Assembly: GCA_963790525.1 (NCBI GenBank)
Contig: CAWBOV010000002.1
Span: 1,054,001 to 1,118,000 of the forward strand
Direction: 5' to 3'
Length of the DNA: 64,000 bases
Source: CAWBOV01 sp963790525
Lineage (GTDB): Bacteria; Actinomycetota; Actinomycetes; Mycobacteriales; Jatrophihabitantaceae
Below the pieces are notes generated by a model. The model did not search any database, was not told the origin of the DNA, and saw nothing but the letters and a program-made list of their open reading frames with translations. Every line of letters starts with the position of its first letter. Within the stretch, counting starts at the first letter, position 1. Of this stretch, positions 40,101-49,136 are shown in pieces. The position numbers were made by a program, and so were the translations under genes.

Positions 40101-41954
40101 AGCGTGGACGGCAACGACTGGCGTGCCCGCAGCCTGTTCGCCTACGGGACGCCGAACGTGCCGAACCAGCTCCCCACGGCGAGCGCCACGTCCTCCTGCA
40201 CCGACCTGACGTGCTCCTTCGACGGGACCAACTCCAGCGATCCGGACGGCACCATCGCGTCCTACGCCTGGACGTTCGGTGACGGATCGACCGGTACCGG
40301 TGCCAAGCCGAGCCACGGCTACGCAGCCACGGGTACCTACAACGTCTCCTTGGTGGTCACGGACAACCGCGGCGGCCAGAGCACGGCCTGGACCGGATCG
40401 GTGTCGGTGACCGCACCCGCGGTCGCGCCGATCTCCTACGTGGCCGCAGCGCACTCCTACAGCGCATCGGGCACCAGCCCGACGGTGACGGTGCCGGCGG
40501 GCGTGCACACCGGTGACACCGAACTGCTGACCGTCACGACGAACAATGTCGGTCTGAGCTCGGCGCCGTCGGGCTGGACGAAGATCGCCCAGCAGGCCTC
40601 CTCGACGGTCCTGCAGACGACGGTCTACAAGCGGACCGCGTCTGCCGGTGACGCAGCGACGGTCACGGCGCCGCTGTCGGCCTCGGCCGGCACCGCGCTG
40701 GAGCTGGCGGTGTACCGCTCGGTCGGCTCGGCCACCCCGGTGGTCGCAGGCGCTCAGGACAGCAGCACGTCCAGCCACGTCGCGCCGGCCGTCGCCGTCT
40801 CGACCGGTGGGTCGTGGGTCGTCAACGTCTGGTCGGACAAGTCCTCGACCACCACGGCGTGGACCACGGCCGGAGCGGTCAGCCAGCGCGACACGGCGAT
40901 CGGCACAGGCTCGGGGCGCTCGTCGTCCACCCTCGCCGACAGCGGTGCACCGGTGGCCTCGGGTACCTACCCGGCGCAGACGGCCACGGTCACCGGCGGG
41001 GCGAGCGGCAAGGGTGCGATGCTCAGCATCGTGCTCACGCCGGCCGCACCGGCGGCACCGAACCAGCTGCCGACCGCGAACGCCACCACGTCGTGCACCA
41101 ACGCGACGTGCACGTTCGACGGATCGACGTCCAGCGACAACGACGGCACCGTGCAGAGCTACGCATGGACCTTCGGTGACAACGCGACGGGCACCGGCAA
41201 GACGACGTCGCACACCTACGCCGCCTCGGGCACCTACAACGTCTCGTTGACAGTGACCGACGACCAGGGTGGGGTCAGCAACCCGGCGTGGACGGGCACC
41301 GTGACCGTCACGGTCCCCGCAGTGGCTCCGATCTCCTACGTGGGCGTCGCCCACGCGTACTCGGCGGCGAGCAGCAGCCCGTCCGTGGTGGCTCCGGCCG
41401 GTATCCAGTCCGGTGACACCGAGCTGCTGACGGTCTCCACGAACACCACGGGGACCATCACCGCGCCGTCGGGCTGGACCCTGGTCGCGACGCAGACCTC
41501 GTCCACGGTGCTGCAGACCTCGGTGTTCCGCCGGACCGCGACGGGCAGCGAGTCGGGGTCGACGCTCAGCGTGCCGCTGACGGCCTCCTCGGGAGTCGCC
41601 CTGCAGCTCGCCGTGTACCGCGGCGTCGGCACGGCCACCATCGTCGCTGCGGGTGCTGCGGATGCGTCGGTGTCCGCGCACGTCGCACCGTCGGTCTCGG
41701 TCGCCACCAGCGGCTCGTGGGTCGTCAACGTGTGGTCGGACAAGTCCTCGACCACGACGGCCTGGACCGTCCCGGCGGCAGTGAGCGGCCGTGACTCGGA
41801 CATCGGTACCGGCGGCGGCCGGGTGACGGTGGAGCTCGCCGACAGCGGCAGTGCAGTCACCGCCGGCACCTACCCGAGCCAGACCGCGACCGTCACCGGC
41901 GGCGCGAGCGGCAAGGGCGCGATGCTGAGCCTGGTGCTGGCACCGCAGAGCTAG
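37102..41954 (+). CDS. Propeller paralogue 2: secreted beta-propeller/malectin x2/PKD protein, frameshifted
   Basis: This is the largest paralogue, about 1617 residues after correction. Order: signal peptide, beta-propeller (37200-38480), two malectin-like domains in tandem (38535-39010 and 39015-39500; segments VLYRVDAGGP, SWAFPVPAG, NLFFANR, YDIVADVGDQT, TSDGTVNIDL), a second propeller block (39555-40160), then PKD-C-PKD-C (40165-41954). Malectin folds bind carbohydrate, which supports glycan binding. Frame breaks are near 38370 (+1), 38648 (+1), 38757 (-1) and 39070 (C doubled, +1); their sum matches the observed length. The same modules appear in the neighbours, so gene conversion or unequal crossing-over among the five copies is plausible. 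Confidence 0.82.
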
Positions 41955-41969
41955 CTCGACCGGATCTGC

Positions 41970-42005
41970 CAGAAGGGGCCGCCTGTCCGCAGGCGGCCCC
42001 TTCTG
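41970..42005 (+). terminator. Terminator hairpin after propeller gene 2
   Basis: A perfect 16-pair GC-rich stem with loop TCCG (41970-41985 paired with 41990-42005) starts 15 bases after the stop codon. There is no long T-run, as is common in high-GC actinobacteria. Confidence 0.8.
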
Positions 42006-42245
42006 CTGTCCCGGCGAGGTCGCGACTGCGGTCCCGGCGGTTGCGAGGGTGTGTGGCGTGCGTCACATAGGGCGCTCAGAAGGCCCGTAATCCCTGGGAA
42101 TCGTGTGTCCTACGTCTCGACTGTCAACCTACTGATTCGCAAGACTTGCAAAAGATCATTCGGCACCCCAGACTCTTCCTGGACGCACAGTCTTGGGGGA
42201 CGGTGCGCGGAACGAGTGCCTGATGGGCACACACGGGGGAGAACG
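42006..42245 (+). promoter_or_regulatory. Promoter and structured leader of propeller gene 3
   Basis: A sequence fitting the CRP/FNR-type consensus, TGTGG-N6-TCACA, lies at 42052-42067. The inverted repeat GCAAG-A-CTTGC is at 42139-42149, inside a block shared with paralogues 2 and 4. In the leader, CCCCAGACT (42166-42174) can pair with AGTCTTGGGG (42189-42198). The conserved hairpin GTGCC-TGATG-GGCAC is at 42216-42230, and GGGGGA at 42235-42240 precedes the GTG at 42246. Confidence 0.6.
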
Positions 42246-45200
42246 GTGTTCAATTTTCGACGCGCGTCCGCATGCCTTCTTGCAGCAGTGACAGCGCTTG
42301 CGGTCCAGAACGTGTTCAGCACCAGCGCGCACGCCTACGGCACGGCGCAGTCCACGGTGGTGAACGTGGCGCCCACCATCAACACTCCTGACATCCAGGA
42401 CGGCATCGTCTACTCGATCGCCCAGGTGGGTACTCGGGTCCTCGTCGGCGGCAGCTTCACCCAGGTCGCCGCGCACGGCTCGTCCACGATCGTCAGCCGC
42501 AACTACATCCTGGCGTTCAACGCCTCGACCGGCGCGCTCGACACGGGCTTCGTCCCGGCGGTCGACGGCGTGGTCCAGAGCATCGTCGCCGGCCCGACCG
42601 CCGACACCGCCTACGTCGGCGGCCTGTTCGCGACGGTCAACGGCACGAAGAGCAAGGGCATCGTGCTGGTCAGCACGGTCACCGGCGCGATCGTCAGCGG
42701 CTGGAAGCCCTCGGCCCTCAACGGTGCGGTCTACACGGTGCGCTACGCCCCCGGTCACCTCTACATCGCCGGCACCTTCACCACCGACGCGACCATCCTG
42801 CACCAGGGCATCGCCTCGCTGAACCCGAACACCGGCGTCGTGGACTCCTACATCAACGTCCAGCTGACCGGCCACCACAACTACACCGGCAACGGCGGCT
42901 CCAACGGTGCCGTCGGGCCGCGGGCGATGGACATCTCGCCCGACGGCACCCGGATGATCATCATCGGCAACTTCAAGAACGCCAACGGCGTGCTGTCGGA
43001 CCAGATCGTGATGCTGGACCTCGGCACGAGCGCGGGCGTCATCGACCCCAACTGGTCCACCAGCGACTTCAGCGCCGCCTGCGCGAGCGGGGCGTTCGAC
43101 ACCTACATGCGCGGACATCGCCTTCTCGCCGGACGGCAGCTACTTCGTCATCGCGGCCACCGGCGCCAGCGGCAACAACGCCGACGGCTCGCGCTCGCTG
43201 TGCGACTCGGCCAGCCGCTGGGAGACCAACGCCACCGGCACGAACGTCCACCCGACCTGGGTCGACTACACCGGCAACGACTCCCTGCTCTCGGTCGCCG
43301 ATCAGCGGCACCGCCGTCTACGTCGGCGGGCACGAGCGCTGGCTGAACAACCCCAACGCCTACGACTCCGCCGGCACGGGCTCCGTCCCGCGCGCCGGCA
43401 TGGCCGCCCTCGACCCGGCCAGCGGCATCCCGCTGTCCTGGAACCCGGGCCGCAACCCGCGTGGCTCCGGCGCCTGGACGATGTACGTCACGGCCAACGG
43501 CCTGTACGTCGGCTCCGACACGGACTTCTTCGGTCCCGCGTACCAGTACAAGGACATGAAGCTGGGCTTCTTCCCGCTCGCCGGTGGCGTCGCTCCCGCC
43601 TCCACCGCCACGGCCGCGCTGCCGTCCAACGTCTACCTGGCCGGCGCGCTGCCGACCGCGGCGAACACCAACGTCCTGTACCGCGTGGACGCGGGCGGCT
43701 CCGCGGTCGCCGCGACCGACAACGGCCCGGACTGGATGGCCGACAACAGCGACTCCGCTCCCGGTGCCGCCTTCCGCACCACCGGCAGCAACTCGGCCGG
43801 CTGGAGCCCGAGTGCCGCTCGCTCGGCCTCGCTCGAGCCGCAGGCGCCGACGTCCCTGTTCGACTCCGAGCGCTGGGGCGCCTCGCACTGGAGCTTCCCG
43901 GTCACCACGGGAACCCAGGTCACGGTGAACCTGTTCTTCGCCAACCGGTACAGCGGAACCTCGCAGCCCGGTCAGCGGGTGTTCAACGTGGCGATCGACG
44001 GCACGACCGTCCTGCCGAACTACGACATCGTCGCCGACGTCGGTGACCAGACCGGCACCGAGAAGTCCTACACGATCACCAGCGACGGCACGGTCAACAT
44101 CGACCTGACCAACATCACCGAGAACCCGCTCATCAACGCGATCGAGATCGTCAAGGCCGGGACGACCACCACCCCGACCGCCGGCGGCACGACCGACCTG
44201 TCCTACCGGGCGTACAGCTCGACGATCGGCCCGCTGACCAACGTCAGCAACACCGGCGTCGACTGGTCCACCACGCGTGGCGCCTTCATGGTCGGCAACA
44301 CGATCTTCTACGGCTCGACCGACGGCAACTTCTACAAGGCCAGCCTTCGACGGCACGACGGTCGGCACGCCCGTCTCGATCGACCCGTACAACGACCCCG
44401 CGTGGGCCAACGTCGACACCGGCTCGGGCCAGACCTACCGCGGCGTGCGGTCGTCGTTCTACTCCGAGATCGGCAACGTCACGGGCGCCTTCTACAACGG
44501 CGGTCGCATGTACTACTCGCTGCTCGGCCAGACGAACCTGTTCTGGCGCTGGTTCTCACCCGACAGCGGCATCATCGGCGGCCAGGAGTTCACCGCCAGC
44601 GGCGGCGACTTCAGCAACACGGCCGGCGAGTTCCTGAGCGGCAACACGATCTACTACGCCAACCGCGCCGACGGCACGCTGCACACCGAGACCTTCAGTG
44701 CCGGCGTCGTCAGCGGCACCGACACGGTCGTCAGCGGCCCGAACGTGGACGGCAACGACTGGCGCGCCCGGGGCCTGTTCGCCTACGGCACGCCGACGTT
44801 CCCGAACCAGCTGCCGACCGCCAACGCGACCTCGACGTGCACCAACCTCAACTGCGCCTTCGACGGGACCAGCTCGAACGATCCCGACGGCACCATCGCG
44901 TCCTACGCCTGGACGTTCGGTGACGGATCGACCGGTACCGGTGCGACGCCGAACCACGGCTACGCCTCGGCGGGGACATACACCGTGTCCTTGGTGGTCA
45001 CCGACAACCGTGGCGGCCAGAGCACGGCCTGGACCGGCTCGGTCACCGTGACCGCTCCCGCGGTCGCTCCGGTGTCCTACGTCGCGGCAGCGCACTCCTA
45101 CGCGGCGGCCAGCACCAACGCGGCCGTCACGGCGCCGGCGGGCATCCAGGCCGGTGACACGGAGCTGCTGACGGTGACGACCAACCTCACCGGCACGACG

Positions 45201-45704
45201 GGCACCCCGACCGGGCTGACCGGCTGGACCCAGGTGGCGCAGCAGCTGTCGAGCACCGTGCTGCAGACGACGGTGTTCAAGCGCACTGCCACGGCGACCG
45301 ACTCCGGTGTCGTGGTCCACGTCCCGCTCACCACCTCCTCGGCGGTCGCCCTGCAGCTGGTCGACTACCGGGGCGTGGGCACGGCGAGCGTGGTCACCGC
45401 CGGTGCGGCCGACAGCGCGACGGCGACGCACATCGCGCCGGCTGTCACGGTCGCGACGGGCGGCTCGTGGGTGGTCAACATCTGGGCCGACAAGTCCTCG
45501 ACCACCACCGCCTGGACGCTTCCGGCAACGGTGACCGGCCGCGACACGGTGATCGGCACCGGCAGTGGCCGCGTCACGGTCGCCCTCGCGGACAACGGTG
45601 CGCCGCTGGCGTCGGGTACCTACCCGGCCCAGACGGCGACGGTGACCGGCGGGGCGAGCGGCAAGGGCGAGATGATCAGCCTGGTGCTGGCGCCGCAGAG
45701 CTAG
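42246..45704 (+). CDS. Propeller paralogue 3: secreted beta-propeller/malectin/PKD protein, frameshifted
   Basis: The corrected protein has about 1151 residues: signal peptide (SACLLAAVTALAVQNVFS region), beta-propeller (42350-43630), one malectin-like domain (43675-44155), second propeller block (44200-44800), one PKD domain (44805-45065; YAWTFGDGSTGTG) and one C module (45070-45704). Three single-base insertions break it, near 43112 (G doubled), 43303 and 44346 (C doubled), and together restore the frame. The malectin module sits at exactly the same junction as the pair in paralogue 2. It has its own promoter region and terminator, so it is a single transcription unit. Function is inferred as matrix or surface glycan binding. 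Confidence 0.82.
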
Positions 45705-45720
45705 ACCGATCGGGCACGGA

Positions 45721-45752
45721 GCGGGGCCGGTGGCGAGAGCCGCCGGCCCCGC
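45721..45752 (+). terminator. Terminator hairpin after propeller gene 3
   Basis: A 14-pair stem, GCGGGGCCGGTGGC with GCCGCCGGCCCCGC and loop GAGA, contains one G-T wobble. It starts 16 bases after the stop codon; no T-run follows. Confidence 0.75.
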
Positions 45753-45962
45753 CTCCCGTTCCGGCCGCGCCAACCTTTCGTCACGCGCGCGCCACCGTTC
45801 ATCACGCTTGTGACTCGACCCACACTTATAGGTTGCATATCAAACTACGTCTCAGTAAGAGTTGCGACTGATCAACAAGTGCAGCACACTGGTGTCAGGT
45901 ACCGCACTACCGGGGGGGTACGCGGACCACTGCCTTCGGGCGCTGACGGGGGAATGGAAGTC
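45753..45962 (+). promoter_or_regulatory. Promoter and leader of propeller gene 4
   Basis: The region contains the inverted repeat TCAC-GCTT-GTGA near 45810 and the degenerate form GTAAG-A-GTTGC (45855-45865) of the repeat found before paralogues 2 and 3. A seven-G run is at 45912-45918, the hairpin GCC-TTCG-GGC at 45932-45941, and GGGGGA at 45948-45953. An ATG directly after GGGGGA (45954) is too close to use that ribosome site; the GTG at 45963 is nine bases away and matches the other paralogues. Confidence 0.55.
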
Positions 45963-48939
45963 GTGTTCAGATCTGCACGCGCGGCACGTGGTCGCGCCCA
46001 CCTTCGGGCGGTGGCACTGCTGCTGGCGGCGAGCGTCGTCGGCCTCACCGTGCAGGGCGTGCTCAGCGCCGACGCCGACGCCTACGGCCCCGTCCAGTCC
46101 CAGGTGGTCAGTGCGGTTCCCTCGACAGCCACTCCGGACATCCAGAACGGCATCGTCTACTCCATCACCCAGGTCGGCACGCGCATGATCGTCGGGGGCA
46201 GCTTCACCTCGGTCGCGCCGCACGGCTCCACGGCCGCGATCACCCGCAACTACGTCTTCGCCTTCGACGCCGCCACCGGAACCATCGACACCGGCTTCCA
46301 CCCCGCCGTCAATGGCGTGATCGAGAGCGTCATCCCCGGTCCGTGGGCGAACACGGCCTACCTCGGCGGCTACTTCACCACCGTCAACGGCGCCGCCCAG
46401 CGCGGAGTGGTGATGGTCAGCACCATCACCGGCGCGGTCATCGCACCGTTCAAGTCCTCGATCACCGACGGGGTCGTCTTCACCCTGCGCTACGCCGGCG
46501 GGCGGCTGTTCGTCGGCGGCTCGTTCACCAAGGTCGGCGGCGCGGTGCACGGCGGCCTCGCCACGCTCAACCGCTCCAACGGCCAGGTCGACAAGTACAT
46601 GAACGTCCAGCTGACCGGCCACCACAACTGGGACGGCAGCGGCGCGTACGGCGTCGTGGGGCCGCGGGCGATGGACATCTCGGCCGACGGCAAGCACCTC
46701 GTCGTGATCGGCAACTTCAAGAAGGCCAACGGCGTCGTCCACGACCAGATCCTGCAGATCGATCTCGGCACCACCGCGGCGGCGATCCACACGACCTGGA
46801 ACACCAGCGGCTTCGCGCCGGCCTGCGGCGCAGGCAACTTCGACAGCTACGTGCGTGACGTCGCGTTCTCCCCGGACGGCAGCTACTTCGTCGTCGCCGC
46901 CACGGGCGGGCACGCCTACGGCGTCGGCATCACCCAGACGCTGTGCGACAGCGCCACCCGGTGGGCCACCGCGGCGACAGGCACCAACGTCACCCCGACC
47001 TGGGTCGACTACACCGGCAACGACACCCTGCTCTCGGTCGCCACCACCCAGACCGCGATCTACGTCGGCGGTCACGAGCGCTGGCTGAACAACCCGAACG
47101 GCTCGGACCGCGCCGGCGCAGGGGCCGTGCCGCGCCCGGGCGTCGCCGCGCTCGATCCGAGCAACGGCCTGCCCCTGGCGTGGAACCCCGGCCGCAACCC
47201 GCGCGGATCCGGAGCGTGGGCGATCTACGCGTCCAGCACGGGCGTCTACTACGGCTCGGACACGACCAACTACGGCGACCACGAGCAGTACCACGCCGCG
47301 CGCATCGCCTTCTTCCCGCTCGCCGGCGGCGCGACTCCGGCAGCCACCACCACCTCGAGCCTGCCCGGCAACATCTTCCTGGCCGGCAGCACCGGCACCG
47401 AGGCCGCTGCGACCGACCTTGCCGTTCGTTCCATGAGCGGCACCACCATCGGCGCCGTCGACACGGTGCCCAACACGGGCATCGACTGGTCGACGACCCG
47501 CAGCGCGTTCGTGGTCGGCTCGACCATCTACTACGGCACCGTCGACGGGACGTTCCACCGGGCCAGCTTCAACGGCTCCACCGTCGGCACTCCGGTCACG
47601 ATCGACCCGTACGACGACCCGAACTGGGCCGACCGTGCAGACCGGCTCCGGCCAGACCTACCTCGGCGCCGTGACCGGCTACTACAGCCAGCTCACCAGC
47701 GTCACCGGCGCCTTCTACTCCGCCGGCCGGCTCTACTACTCCCTCAACGGCGAGAGACCCTGTACTACCGCTACTTCACTCCGGACAGCGGCATCATCGG
47801 CGGCACGCAGTTCACCGCGACCGGCGGGGACTTCAGCGCCGCGGCCGGCATGTTCCTGTCCGGGACCAGCCTGTACTACGTCAACGCCACGACCGGAAAC
47901 CTCTACCGCATCGCCTTCAGCGGCGGCGTGCGTCTCCGGCACGGCCGCGCTCGTCAGCGGGCCGTCGCTCGACGGGCGGGACTGGCGCGCACACAGCCTG
48001 TTCGTCTACGGCCCTCCGAGCGCGCCGAACGTCATGCCCACCGCGTCGGCCACCGCGAGCTGCAGTTCCGCGACCTGCTCCTTCGACGGCACCGCGTCCA
48101 CCGACTCCGACGGCACGGTGATCGGCTACGCCTGGAACTTCGGGGACGGCACGACCGGCTCCGGCGCGACCGCGACGCACACCTACGCGACGAGCGGCAC
48201 CTACCAGGTCACGCTGACCGTCGAGGACAACCGGGGCGGGTACAGCACGCCCTGGACCAGCTCGCTCACCGTGACCGTCCCGACCTATCAGACGATCGCC
48301 TACGTCGCAGCTGCGGGGAGCACGGCCACGCCCGCGGCGACCGCGACCACCCCGTCGATCTCGGTGACCGCGCCCGCGGGCATCGCGGCCGGCGACACGG
48401 AGGTCCTGATCGTCACGGCCAACGAGAGCGGCATCACCGGCACCCCGGCGGGCGGGTTGAGCGGCTGGACCGTGCTGGCCCAGCAGACCTCACCCACGCT
48501 GGAGACCACGGTCTACACGCGCACCGCGTCGGCGGGGGATTCCGGTCAGGCCGTCGTCGTGCCGCTGTCGGACTCGGTGAGCGTGAGCGCGCAGCTGGCC
48601 GTCTACCGCGGTGCCGGGGCGATCACCGCCGTGACCGCGGGCGACGCGTCCACGGCGACCCACGTGACGCCGTCCGCGTCGGTCTCCATCACCGGCTCCT
48701 GGGTGCTGTCCTACTGGGCCGACCGGTCCTCGACCACGACGCAGTGGACGCTGCCCTCGACCGTGACCTCCCGCGACGTCGAGATCGGCGTCGGCGGCGG
48801 CCGGGTGAGCAGCGCCCTCGCCGACAGCGGAGCGGGCGTCAACGCCGGCACCACGCCCGGGCAGTCGGCGACGGTGGACGCAGCCAGCGGGCGTGGCTCG
48901 ACCGTCACCCTCGTGATCAACCCGGGCGCCCTCAACTGA
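45963..48939 (+). CDS. Propeller paralogue 4: secreted beta-propeller/PKD protein, frameshifted
   Basis: The corrected protein has about 991 residues: signal peptide, beta-propeller (46090-47390; RMIVGGSFTSV, AYLGGYFTTVNG, RLFVGGSFTKV), second propeller block (47410-48020), PKD domain (48025-48285; YAWNFGDGTTGSG) and one C module (48290-48939). No malectin-like domain is present. Frame breaks near 47635 (C doubled), 47755 (likely -1) and 47933 (+1) add to one extra base, as the length shows. It diverges most among the first four copies in its C module. Start choice follows the conserved GTG-TTC start shared with paralogues 2, 3 and 5. Confidence 0.82.
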
Positions 48940-49136
48940 GATGCGGGTCCGCCTTACATTGCGATTCCATATAGGGCCCGCGGCACTCCGGACATAACGC
49001 GCCCTTCGCAGCCGGTCCGCGGCGCCCGCGCAAGCGCATCCTTGCCTTTCATGTAACCGATCTCCCAGACTCGTCGCAGGAGCGGGGTCCGGGGGGGCCG
49101 CGCGGCTATTGCCTGCGGGCGTTTCGGGGGAAGCGC
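48940..49136 (+). promoter_or_regulatory. Promoter and leader of propeller gene 5
   Basis: This 197-base gap holds the conserved leader: seven-G run at 49091-49097, GCGCGG, the hairpin GCC-TGCG-GGC at 49111-49120, and CGGGGGAA with the GTG at 49137 five bases further on. A weak GCGGGTCC/GGGCCCGC pairing near 48943-48985 may mark the end of the previous transcript. The GCAAGACTTGC repeat of paralogues 2 and 3 is absent. Confidence 0.5.

Noticed and set aside
45954..45956. ATG directly after GGGGGA as start of propeller gene 4
   Set aside because: There is no spacing to the ribosome site, and the GTG TTC start nine bases on matches three of the other four paralogues.
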